From: a virus
Virus record (IMG/VR): IMGVR_UViG_3300035666_001650
Span: 1-35,461 of that record
Reading direction: 5' to 3' (one strand)
DNA length: 35,461 nt
Shown: positions 7,333-15,036 of the stretch, piece after piece
Layout: every line of letters begins with the position of its first letter
Position numbering within the stretch: position 1 is the stretch's first letter
Made by a program: the position numbers and the translations under genes
The notes under the pieces: model-generated
Databases searched by the model: none
Told to the model about the DNA's origin: nothing
The model's input: the letters and a program-made list of their open reading frames with translations, nothing else

Positions 7333-8303
7333 GCGAAGCAACCACGACCACCACGACGGCCACGTCGGCGACCGATGCGCCCGCGCCGAGCGCGATGGAC
7401 AGAGCGATCGAGGCGCTCACCACGCCGGCCGCGCCGGCACCCGCAGCGCCACCAGCACCGCCCGCGCAGCCGCCGCCCGAGGCGCCCAAGGAAGCGCCGA
7501 AGCCGGCCACGCCGCCCGCGCAGGCGCAGCCGGACCCAGAGGCCATCGCGAAGCTGCAGGCCCGCGCGCACGCCGACGCGGCTGCGAAGCTCGAGCGCGA
7601 CCGCGCAGCCCTCGAGGAGCGCGCCCGCGCTCTCGCGGCGCAGGAGAAAACCACGGTCGAGGCGCAGCGGCTCGCGCGGCTCGCGAAGGACGACCCGCAC
7701 GCGTTCTTGCGCGAGACGGGGCGCGACCCCATCGCCTTCGCGAAGCAGCTGGCCGAGCGTGACAGGCTCTCCGAGGTCGCTCGCGCCGAGCTCAACGGCA
7801 CAGCGAAAGAGGTCGAGGCGCTCAAGGCGCAGCTTGCCGAGCTTCGCACGCAGCAGGAGCGCGCCACGGTTGACGCGCAGAAGGGAGCGCGAGCACAGAG
7901 CCTCGCGGAGCTCCGCGCGATCGCGACGACGAAGCACCCGGCCGCGGCGCACTTCCTCTCAGCGCAGCCCGACGATCCGTACATCGACACGATCGCCGAC
8001 GAGATCCGCGCCGAGCGCGGCTACGTGACGCTCGACGCGGTCGCGGAGCGCCTGGACTTGCGCGTGCGCGAGCAGGCCCGTACCATCCTCGAATCCGAGT
8101 GGGGCCGCATGCTGGCGGCCGAGGTGGCCAAGCCGACCGCCGCCACTCCGCAGCAGGCACCGACCGGCCAGGCACCACGCGGCGCGCGAGCGCCGCACAC
8201 CCTGACCCGATCGGTGGCGGACGACAGAGTCACGCCACCAAGCGACTCGTCGCAGAGCCGGTTCGAGCGCGCCCTCGAGAGGATGATGGGCGGCGGCCGG
8301 TGA
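7329..8303 (+). CDS. Capsid assembly scaffolding protein
   Basis: A 324-residue protein lying between portal and major capsid genes, where scaffold genes usually are. The N-terminus is a low-complexity Thr-, Ala- and Pro-rich tail (residues 1-70). A long coiled coil follows (about 75-200, e.g. AKLERDRAALEERARALAAQ). The C-terminus has a short basic helix (SRFERALERMMGGGR), as expected for the capsid-binding hook of scaffolds. No protease motif is visible. It begins with GTG in a GTGA overlap. Scaffold guides shell assembly and then leaves the procapsid. The assignment rests on position and architecture. Confidence 0.8.
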   Translation: MSEATTTTTTATSATDAPAPSAMDRAIEALTTPAAPAPAAPPAPPAQPPPEAPKEAPKPATPPAQAQPDPEAIAKLQARAHADAAAKLERDRAALEERARALAAQEKTTVEAQRLARLAKDDPHAFLRETGRDPIAFAKQLAERDRLSEVARAELNGTAKEVEALKAQLAELRTQQERATVDAQKGARAQSLAELRAIATTKHPAAAHFLSAQPDDPYIDTIADEIRAERGYVTLDAVAERLDLRVREQARTILESEWGRMLAAEVAKPTAATPQQAPTGQAPRGARAPHTLTRSVADDRVTPPSDSSQSRFERALERMMGGGR

Positions 8304-8329
8304 CGTGAACGGGTCGCGAGGAGCGATCC

Positions 8330-9553
8330 ATGACTGTCGATCTGACGGCGTTCAACTACGCCTTGCAGGAGATGTACCCCGACATCGTCGGGCGTACGAA
8401 CGAACTGGACACCCCGTTCTTGTCGATGATCGGCAAGCGCACGGACTTCACGGGCAAAAGCTTGAACTATCCGACCGTCTACGCGAACAACGCGGGGCGC
8501 GCGGGCACTCTCACCGCGGCGCAGACGGCGAGCAACGGCAGCCGTGGCGTTCAGTGGGCGATCACGGCCGTGAAGGACTACGGCGTCATCCGCATCGACG
8601 GCGAGACGCTGCGCGCCTCGGGCGGCGCTGGCTCGATGTCGCGCGGCGAGGCAGCGGCGTTCCTCTCGGCGCGAAGCGAGGAGATGCTCAGCACCGTCAA
8701 GGCGCTGAACGAGAGCATCGCGTTCCAGCTCTTCCGCACGGGCACCGGCATCCGCGGCGTGCGCTCGAGCGCGGCGGGCAACGTGATCACGTTGACGAAC
8801 GCCAACGACGGGATCTTCTTCGACGTCGGCATGGTGATCGGCGCGGCGACCTCGGCGGACCCTCCCGTCGCGCGCACCGGCACCGCGACGATCACGGCCG
8901 TGTCGCGCGGTCCATCCACCTCGACGATCACCGTCGACAACATCGCGACCCTCATCTCGTTTGCCGACGGTGACGGCATCTACGTGAGCGGTGACCTGAA
9001 CACGCGCATGAAGGGCCTCGGCGCGTGGGTGCCCTCGAGCGCGCCCGGCGCAACGGCGTTCTTCGGCGTCGATCGCTCGGTCGACACCTCGCGTCTCGGC
9101 GGCCTGCGCTACACGGGCACGGAGCCGCTGATCGAGCGCCTCGTGCGTGCGGAGGCGTTCGCTCGCGTCCAGGGCGCCAAGCTCGACATCTTCGTGATGC
9201 ACCCGACCCAGCTGGCGCTGATCAAGAACATCCTCGCGGACAAGATCCGCTTCGTGGACACGAAGAGCGCGTCCGGGCGCTCGTCGTTCCGCATGGTCGA
9301 GATCGACACGGACAACGGCGTCTGCAAGCTCATGGCGGATCCGTTCTGTCCGAGCACCATCGCCTACGGCGTACAGCTGGACACCTGGAAGCTCGTGAGC
9401 CGCGGCGAGTGCCCCGGCCCGCTCAACCACCTCGGGGACAGCGGCTCGTTCTTCACGATGACGAGCGAGGACTCGATCGAGGGTCGCCTCGGCTACTACG
9501 CCAACGTCGCGTGCTCGGCGCCCGGCTACAACGTCTACCTCTCGCTCACGTGA
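8330..9553 (+). CDS. Major capsid protein, HK97 fold
   Basis: A 407-residue shell protein. The N-terminus reads ALQEMYPDIVGRTNELDTPF, the helix and arm region common to many HK97-fold capsids. The middle has a beta-rich insertion (about residues 145-220, Thr/Ser-rich, e.g. GTATITAVSRGPSTSTITVD) that could be an added surface domain. The C-terminal third contains the typical stretch DIFVMHPTQLALIKNIL followed by strands ending FFTMTSEDSIEGRLGYYANV. It has a strong GCGAGGAG site 6 bp before the ATG, consistent with high expression. It is one of the few genes here that do not overlap the previous one. Confidence 0.9.
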   Translation: MTVDLTAFNYALQEMYPDIVGRTNELDTPFLSMIGKRTDFTGKSLNYPTVYANNAGRAGTLTAAQTASNGSRGVQWAITAVKDYGVIRIDGETLRASGGAGSMSRGEAAAFLSARSEEMLSTVKALNESIAFQLFRTGTGIRGVRSSAAGNVITLTNANDGIFFDVGMVIGAATSADPPVARTGTATITAVSRGPSTSTITVDNIATLISFADGDGIYVSGDLNTRMKGLGAWVPSSAPGATAFFGVDRSVDTSRLGGLRYTGTEPLIERLVRAEAFARVQGAKLDIFVMHPTQLALIKNILADKIRFVDTKSASGRSSFRMVEIDTDNGVCKLMADPFCPSTIAYGVQLDTWKLVSRGECPGPLNHLGDSGSFFTMTSEDSIEGRLGYYANVACSAPGYNVYLSLT

Positions 9554-9581
9554 TCGCTGATCACGAACAGGAGGTGCGACG

Positions 9582-9947
9582 ATGAAGCACGGAACCACCA
9601 TGAACCTTGGAGGCGGCGCGAAGGTGCTCGCCTTCACGATCACCACGGACGGCAGCGGCGATCCAACGGCGACGGTCTACGGACCGAGCATCGGCGGGGC
9701 CGTCACGGTCGCGAGGACTGGCACCGGGATCTACGCGTTCACCTGGGACGTGCCGACCTACGGCGCGAACGGCCTCGCGTACTGGAACGTCAACGTCAAC
9801 CTCGGCTCGGGCGACTGGACCACGCGCGGCAGCGTGAACCGATCGACGGGCGTGCTCACGGTGACGATGGTTTCCGGAGGCTCGGCCACGAACGTCGTCT
9901 CGGGCGAGCTCACGGTGATGCTCTGCATGTGCCCGATCGGCTACTGA
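9582..9947 (+). CDS. Probable capsid decoration or minor head protein
   Basis: A 121-residue beta-rich protein directly after the major capsid gene, with AGGAGG 7 bp before its ATG, the strongest ribosome-binding site in the region. Strands alternate with Gly/Ser turns (KVLAFTITTDGSGDPTATVY, GIYAFTWDVPTYGANGLAYW). No signal peptide or membrane span is visible. Small, strongly translated genes after the capsid gene often encode decoration proteins or head fibres. No direct homology is recognised, so this is position-based inference. A hairpin and a tRNA-like gene follow it. Confidence 0.6.
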   Translation: MKHGTTMNLGGGAKVLAFTITTDGSGDPTATVYGPSIGGAVTVARTGTGIYAFTWDVPTYGANGLAYWNVNVNLGSGDWTTRGSVNRSTGVLTVTMVSGGSATNVVSGELTVMLCMCPIGY

Positions 9948-9954
9948 CGTGAGT

Positions 9955-9968
9955 GGCCCTTCGGGGCC
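9955..9968 (+). other. Stable UUCG-tetraloop hairpin
   Basis: GGCCC pairs with GGGCC around a TTCG tetraloop, an exceptionally stable RNA hairpin. It follows the probable decoration gene and precedes the tRNA-like gene. No U-run follows, so it is not an intrinsic terminator. It could protect the 3' end of the capsid/decoration mRNA or mark a processing point upstream of the tRNA. Confidence 0.6.
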
Positions 9969-9977
9969 CCGCGTCGT

Positions 9978-10049
9978 CGCAGCGATGCGCGATGGTCGCG
10001 CGCGCGGCTCATACCCGCGAGGTCGACGGTTCGATTCCGTCCGCTGCTA
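9978..10049 (+). tRNA. tRNA-like gene, anticodon CAT (Met or Ile2)
   Basis: A 72-nt cloverleaf can be drawn. The acceptor CGCAGCG (9978-9984) pairs with CGCTGCT (10042-10048), all but the first position, with discriminator A 10049. The D arm is GCGC-GATGGTC-GCGC. The anticodon arm is CGCGG-CTCATAC-CCGCG, with CAT at 10010-10012. The T arm is GACGG-TTCGATT-CCGTC. T33, A37, TTC and A58 are present. Oddities are C1 facing T72, A at position 8 and an atypical D loop. Unpaired position 1 recalls initiator tRNA, but the three consecutive G-C pairs of initiators are absent. CCA is not encoded. It lies between decoration and adaptor genes. Met, modified Ile or a decayed tRNA are all possible. Confidence 0.65.
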
Positions 10050-10061
10050 TGAGGTGCTTCG

Positions 10062-10742
10062 ATGGCCTTCTCCGTGACGCTCTCGACGCTCACGTCTCGC
10101 GTCCGCACGCTCTCCGACACCGTGTACGCGCCGACGCCCACGGACGCGACGATCGAGGGCATGCTCAACAAGGCGCTGCGCGACCTCTACGCGAAGCTCT
10201 GCGAGGGCGCGGGCGAGTTCCTCTCCGAGAACGTCTCCCTCATCACGTCGGCGGGCGTGTCGGTCTACACGTTGCCGTCCGACTTCTGGCAGCTGCGCGG
10301 CGTGACGTGGGAGCGCGATGTGCAGTTCCACGCGCCGCTCTACCGCTTCGAGTCGCGCGACCGCGCGAGGCTCGCGGGGCGACAGTGGGGATCGTGGGCG
10401 AAGTACCGGCTCGCTGACGTCGCGCTTGGCGGGGCGCCGTCGATCGAGCTTCTTCCCGCGCCCGACAGCACGTACACGATCCGCGTGGACTACATCCCCG
10501 ACCCGCCGACGATCTCGAGCACGATCCCGCTGACGTGCGCGCCCGGCATGGACGACTACATCGTGCTGGACGCAGTGTGCGCGATCCTCGCAGCCGAGGA
10601 GACCGACGCCAGCGTGTGGGAGGCCAAGCGCGCCGAGGCGCTGCGCACGTGCATGCTCTCCGTGTCGCTGCGCGACGAGAATCGCAACGCGACGATCTCC
10701 GACGGTGACGCCGACGAGATCGGCTCGTGGGTGACGTGGTGA
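10062..10742 (+). CDS. Head-tail adaptor protein
   Basis: A 226-residue protein preceded by GAGG 8 bp before the ATG. The N-terminal helical segment (TIEGMLNKALRDLYAKLCEG) is followed by VSVYTLPSDFWQLRGVTWE and by IELLPAPDSTYTIRVDYIPD. The pairing of LP-x-DF and a later Y-x-Y-IPDPP-like segment is typical of the adaptor (tail-tubular-A-like) proteins that sit under the portal of podoviruses. The C-terminus is helical. The order capsid, decoration, adaptor, nozzle, internal proteins matches T7-like genomes. The stop overlaps the next start (GTGA). Confidence 0.7.
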   Translation: MAFSVTLSTLTSRVRTLSDTVYAPTPTDATIEGMLNKALRDLYAKLCEGAGEFLSENVSLITSAGVSVYTLPSDFWQLRGVTWERDVQFHAPLYRFESRDRARLAGRQWGSWAKYRLADVALGGAPSIELLPAPDSTYTIRVDYIPDPPTISSTIPLTCAPGMDDYIVLDAVCAILAAEETDASVWEAKRAEALRTCMLSVSLRDENRNATISDGDADEIGSWVTW

Positions 10743-10990
10743 GCGGCGTTGGACGCTACACGCTCGAGGTGAGCGGTCGACCTGAGTTCGAAGGCCTCGA
10801 GGGCGCCGTGCAACGTCTGCTCGATCAGGTGCACACTGACGCGCGCACGAACGAAGCGGCGGCCTCCGACGCGTCGGCGTTCGGCGGCTCGGGATCCGTG
10901 TGGGCATCGCCGACGCCGACGACGACGCAGGACGCGATCACGCGCCTCGCGGCAGCCGTGAGCGGTCTTCTCGGAGGGCCGATCCCGTGA
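10739..10990 (+). CDS. Small hypothetical protein between adaptor and nozzle genes
   Basis: The product has 83 residues. GTG 10739 forms a GTGA overlap with the adaptor stop, and its own stop forms a GTGA overlap with the nozzle-like gene, so it is well framed. It has a short beta-type start (GVGRYTLEVSGRPEFEGLEG), a helical stretch with coiled-coil tendency (AVQRLLDQVHTDARTNEAAA), a Ser/Thr/Pro linker and a helix ending LLGGPIP. It may be a small virion or assembly component. No family is recognised. Confidence 0.65.
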   Translation: MSGVGRYTLEVSGRPEFEGLEGAVQRLLDQVHTDARTNEAAASDASAFGGSGSVWASPTPTTTQDAITRLAAAVSGLLGGPIP

Positions 10991-13900
10991 CGCTCGAGCG
11001 ACAGATCGTGAGCGTGCCGATCGGCGTCTCCATGAGCGAGGCCGAGGCGGCGCCGTACGTCCAAGGCAACACGCTCTCGACGAACGTCCGCTTCGACAAG
11101 CGCGGGCGCGCATCGAAGCGGCGCCCAGCGTCCGAGATCGCGCAGGCCACGGAGATCGGCCTCGCAAACAACGTCCTCGACGTGTCCGGGATGCTGCACA
11201 TGAACGGGCCAGGCGGCTCGATGCGCTTCGATCCGCAGGAGACGACGTTTGCGCGGCAGAACACCACCGAGCCGCGCACGAGCTCGGAGAAGATCACGCC
11301 GATCGTGCGCGGGCGCCTCATCACGGCGAACTCTTCTATCGCGGTCGTGCAGAACATCGCGTGCGTCGTGTGGACCGACATGGACGAGCCGATGATGCTC
11401 GACCGCACCGGGGACAACTTCGACGCCACCAAGGCGCAGGTCTGGTGCGCGTTCTACGACGTGTCCGGCGATCGGATCCGCGTACTCTCGGGCCCCGCGC
11501 CGCTCACCGGCTACGTGCGAAGCGCGCACGTCGTCGGCCTCGAGACGGGCAACGCTGGGCGCTGTTTCATCGTGATCGGCGAGACGTCGCGCACGGCGAT
11601 GCGATGGGACCTCTACCAGCTGGCGGACGGGGACTACACCTTCACGGGCGGCGCCGCGTTCGCCACGGGCCGCATCTTAGACGACACGCCTTACGACGTG
11701 TGCGGGACGCCCAACCACGCGGGGTACAGCGGCACCTTCCGCGCTTACGCCGTGTGGCGCACGGCGGCGGGGACGCAGCTGTACTCGGTCGCCGCGGACG
11801 GCACCGTCACGGGCTACACGGTCACGACAGCGGGCCGCGACCGCGGGCTCGCGTGCTACCTCGAGCCCGTCTCCAACACGCTGTACATCGCGCAGCTGGA
11901 CGGCGTCGTGTGGGGCATGGCGCCGAGCCTCTCCGGTGCCACGTCGGGCTACTCGACGACGGTTACGCTTCCGACGCCCGATCTCACGGTGCTCCGCGTC
12001 GCGCTCGGCTCGGCCGACGGGAGCGGCGGCGTGCTCGCAGCGTTCTCGGGCCGCTACCTCTTCGGCTACGACGGCACCGCGACGCCAACGATCTGGGGCA
12101 CCGTCACGGCAGCGATCCGCACGAGCACGGAAACGTCGTTCGTGCCCAACGTCGCCGTGATCGGAAAGCCGATCTTCTACGGCTCGGCGGGCCAGGACTA
12201 CCGCGCGATCTTGCCCGTGCAGGGCTTCGCATCGAGGCGCGGCTTCCTGCTCTCGTTCGATGACATCTCCGACTCGCTCGCGACGACGTGGACCGCCGCG
12301 CCGCACGCGGCGTTTAGTGATGCGTTGTGGTGCGAGTCGAACACGTTGAACGGCTCGGACGATCCGCTGAACGGGCCGATCTCCAACTGGACGATCCCGC
12401 TCGTCGCCGACTCGGACGGCGACCTTCACTTCGCGTACCCCGTCGTCACGTCGATCGACATCAACAATCCGGACGGCCCGGCGCAGCAGATCACGGGGCT
12501 ACAGCTGGACCACGCGCGCATCCGCACCGCGCAGCATGCGCCGTGTCGCGCGACGAAGGCGTCCGACCTCACGATCTGGGCGAGCGGATCGGGCGCCGTG
12601 TGCGCAGACACGCAGCTGACGACCGAGCTCACGCCGCAGCGCCCCGATCGCCCGTGGAACACTGGCAAGGCAGGCGATGCGATCTCGGCCATCGTCAACA
12701 CGAACAACACGCTGACCTTCTACCTCAGCGTGATCTGGGGATGGGTCGACATGCAGGGGCGCGAGCATCGCAGCGCCGAGAGCGAGCAGCTCGGCACGAT
12801 CCTCACGGGCGGAATCGGCGTGAACAGCGGGCTGACTTGGGTGCCGTTCCTCTTCGCGTGCCCGATCCCGATGCCGCTCGCGCTCTACGGCTCCGAGGTG
12901 CGCTCGTACTACATCGATGTGATCCAGTCGCAGGGCGACGACGCGAGCGATCGACGCGTGGTGGCTCGCATCTGGAACCCCGACATCGACAACGACTTCC
13001 CCGACTCGGTCGTGTTCCAGATGCCGCAGGCTGCCACGACGAGTGCGCTCTACCCGCGATCGATCGCGTACTTCGTGCGCGACTTCACCGCGACCACCGT
13101 CGCGTACCCGGAGCCGTACACGGTCGATGAGCTCGAGGCCGTCGCGCCTGGCGGGCTCGTGGACATCGTGAGCACTCAACAGCGGCTGTGGGCGCTCTCG
13201 AGCGAAGCGCGCTTCTCTGTGCTCTGCACCAAGCCGATCACGGCGAGCGTCGCGCCCGAGTTCGCCGACGAACTCTCGATCGACGTGCCGCAGGAGGGCG
13301 GCGACTGTGTCGGCCTCGCGGCGCTCGACGACAAGATCGTCGTCTTCAAGCAGACGCGGATCTACATCATCGTGGGCGACCCCGGCGACGCAGCGGGCAA
13401 CCGCTCGAGCATCCAACGCCCGCGCTTGCTCTCGTCCGACGTCGGCGCGACGAACGCGGCAGGCATCGTCGAGGGGCCTTTCGGCGTCGCGTTCCAGTCG
13501 CTGCGCGGGCCGATGCTGCTGACGCGCGGCCTCGAGCTTCGGCCCATCGGCGAGAAGGTCAAGGATCTGTCCACGGGCTACCACGCCGTGGGCTCGCTCG
13601 TGCCCGGTGAGCAGGAGGTTCGGTGGTACCTCTACGCCGACGCCGACGGCGAGCGATGGGCGACGACGAGCACGGCCGTCGTGTGGCAGTACGAGCGCGA
13701 CGAGTTCGCGTCGTGGACCGACACGCTCGCATCCGCCGAGGTCGTGAGCGGCGAGACGATCTCGCAGGCCGTCGCCCCGTTCTCGCTCTACCAGGAGACG
13801 ATCGCGCCCGACTGGACCACGGCCGGGTACAACAACGGGATCACGACGCCTTGGCTCTCGCTCGGGCAGGTCGAGGGGTACGTGCGCGTCTGGCGCGCGA

Positions 13901-14223
13901 CGCTCATGGGCTACTGGTTCAGCGGTCACGTCAACGTGTTCGTCTGCTACGACTACGACGACGCGATCGCCGAGACGCACACCTTCCTCGAGAGCGTGTG
14001 CTCGACGCTCGACGCGGCGAATGGACGGATCGAGCTCAGCATCCGCCCCAACCGCCAGAAGTGCAGCGCGATCCGGCTCCAGATCCAAGGCCAGGCGGTG
14101 CCCGGACAAGACCCGCCGTACCCCACGGTGGGCGAAGGCCTCGCGCTCGTGAGCGTGGACCTTGAGATCGGCGTGAAGAGCGGCACGGCGCGGCGTAGAC
14201 TCGCCGCGGAGGCGAAGCGATGA
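10987..14223 (+). CDS. Large tail/nozzle-like structural protein
   Basis: A 1,078-residue protein from GTG 10987 (GTGA overlap). The N-terminus (GVSMSEAEAAPYVQGNTLST, then RASKRRPASE) resembles the start of T7 gp12-type nozzle proteins, in which contact sites to viral DNA/head are followed by a beta propeller. Much of the chain is strand-rich with Trp/Tyr-Gly blades. Later segments such as DDKIVVFKQTRIYIIVGDPG and EGPFGVAFQSLRGPMLLTRG fit propeller or phage-stabilisation domains. The length is greater than T7 gp12 (about 790), so extra domains are likely. Its place after the adaptor and before internal proteins supports the nozzle call, though a tail-spike-like role cannot be excluded. Confidence 0.6.
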   Translation: MTLERQIVSVPIGVSMSEAEAAPYVQGNTLSTNVRFDKRGRASKRRPASEIAQATEIGLANNVLDVSGMLHMNGPGGSMRFDPQETTFARQNTTEPRTSSEKITPIVRGRLITANSSIAVVQNIACVVWTDMDEPMMLDRTGDNFDATKAQVWCAFYDVSGDRIRVLSGPAPLTGYVRSAHVVGLETGNAGRCFIVIGETSRTAMRWDLYQLADGDYTFTGGAAFATGRILDDTPYDVCGTPNHAGYSGTFRAYAVWRTAAGTQLYSVAADGTVTGYTVTTAGRDRGLACYLEPVSNTLYIAQLDGVVWGMAPSLSGATSGYSTTVTLPTPDLTVLRVALGSADGSGGVLAAFSGRYLFGYDGTATPTIWGTVTAAIRTSTETSFVPNVAVIGKPIFYGSAGQDYRAILPVQGFASRRGFLLSFDDISDSLATTWTAAPHAAFSDALWCESNTLNGSDDPLNGPISNWTIPLVADSDGDLHFAYPVVTSIDINNPDGPAQQITGLQLDHARIRTAQHAPCRATKASDLTIWASGSGAVCADTQLTTELTPQRPDRPWNTGKAGDAISAIVNTNNTLTFYLSVIWGWVDMQGREHRSAESEQLGTILTGGIGVNSGLTWVPFLFACPIPMPLALYGSEVRSYYIDVIQSQGDDASDRRVVARIWNPDIDNDFPDSVVFQMPQAATTSALYPRSIAYFVRDFTATTVAYPEPYTVDELEAVAPGGLVDIVSTQQRLWALSSEARFSVLCTKPITASVAPEFADELSIDVPQEGGDCVGLAALDDKIVVFKQTRIYIIVGDPGDAAGNRSSIQRPRLLSSDVGATNAAGIVEGPFGVAFQSLRGPMLLTRGLELRPIGEKVKDLSTGYHAVGSLVPGEQEVRWYLYADADGERWATTSTAVVWQYERDEFASWTDTLASAEVVSGETISQAVAPFSLYQETIAPDWTTAGYNNGITTPWLSLGQVEGYVRVWRATLMGYWFSGHVNVFVCYDYDDAIAETHTFLESVCSTLDAANGRIELSIRPNRQKCSAIRLQIQGQAVPGQDPPYPTVGEGLALVSVDLEIGVKSGTARRRLAAEAKR

Positions 14224-15035
14224 CCCAGGACTTCCGCTACTACAACCCGGCCGCGGCCATCGGCACCTCCGGACAGGACGCGCAGCGGTACGGCGCGTAC
14301 CAGAACGTCGCGAACGCGGCGCGCGATCAGCAACGGCAGGGCCTCGGCTCCGCGCGTCGCGACATGGCGCAGCAGATCGCGGGCATGACGAGCCAGGGCG
14401 CCAACCCCTTCGGCGCCGCGCGCGCCGCGGGCCGCGCGTACGAGCAGCAGGCCGGCCAGATCCGAGCGCAGGCGTCACAGCAGATGGCCGACGCGGCCGC
14501 GATGGAGGCGCAGCGCCGCGAGCAGGAGATGCTGCGCAAGCAACAGGAGGCGCGGCAGCTGATCGGCGGCGGCCTCTCGACGGCCGGCGCGGTGCTCGGG
14601 ACGGTCATCGGAGGGCCGCTCGGCGCATCGGCGGGCGGCGGCGTCGGCGGCGCGCTGGGCGGGGCCCTGGGAGGCGGCGCGACGATGGGCGTCGCGAGCA
14701 CTCCGACGCCTGGATCTGAAATCGGCGGCGTCGCTGGGTCCATGTCGCAAGCTCAGATCAGCGACGACGACAAGCGATACTCGGCCCTCGGCGCAGACGA
14801 CTTCGGTATCGTTCGGCGCAAGCGGATGCAGGGAATCGACGTGAACGGACCGCGAACGCCGCAGCAGAATCCGTTGACCCGCCATGGGGCGTATCTCGGT
14901 TCGCACGCTCGCACGTTCGGCTACGCGCAGCTTCCACCGGAGGCGTACCGCACGCCGCAGGGGCCGAGCGGCCCCGCTCCGGCGCTCGGCGCGCTCGGGC
15001 AGATGATGCCGTTCAGCTGGTTCGGGGGCCGCTGA
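14220..15035 (+). CDS. Small internal virion / DNA ejection-type protein
   Basis: A 271-residue protein. The N-terminal half is Gln/Ala-rich helix (e.g. RAYEQQAGQIRAQASQQMAD). Residues about 115-160 form a long Gly/Ala-rich hydrophobic stretch (LSTAGAVLGTVIGGPLGASA) that could insert in a membrane. A Pro-rich C-terminus follows. This architecture is typical of short-tailed phage ejection proteins that leave the capsid before DNA. ATG 14220 overlaps the nozzle stop as ATGA. It is the first of three consecutive internal-protein-like genes. Confidence 0.65.
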   Translation: MTQDFRYYNPAAAIGTSGQDAQRYGAYQNVANAARDQQRQGLGSARRDMAQQIAGMTSQGANPFGAARAAGRAYEQQAGQIRAQASQQMADAAAMEAQRREQEMLRKQQEARQLIGGGLSTAGAVLGTVIGGPLGASAGGGVGGALGGALGGGATMGVASTPTPGSEIGGVAGSMSQAQISDDDKRYSALGADDFGIVRRKRMQGIDVNGPRTPQQNPLTRHGAYLGSHARTFGYAQLPPEAYRTPQGPSGPAPALGALGQMMPFSWFGGR

Positions 15036-15036
15036 C

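Noticed and set aside
9955-9968. Intrinsic terminator after the decoration gene
   Set aside because: The UUCG hairpin is strong but is followed by C/G rather than a U-run, and the downstream structural genes need to be transcribed.
12499-14478. A 659-codon minus-strand frame opposite the nozzle-like gene
   Set aside because: It is the complement of a well-supported gene. Long antisense frames are expected at this G+C content and the translation is Arg/Asp/His-biased with no motif.
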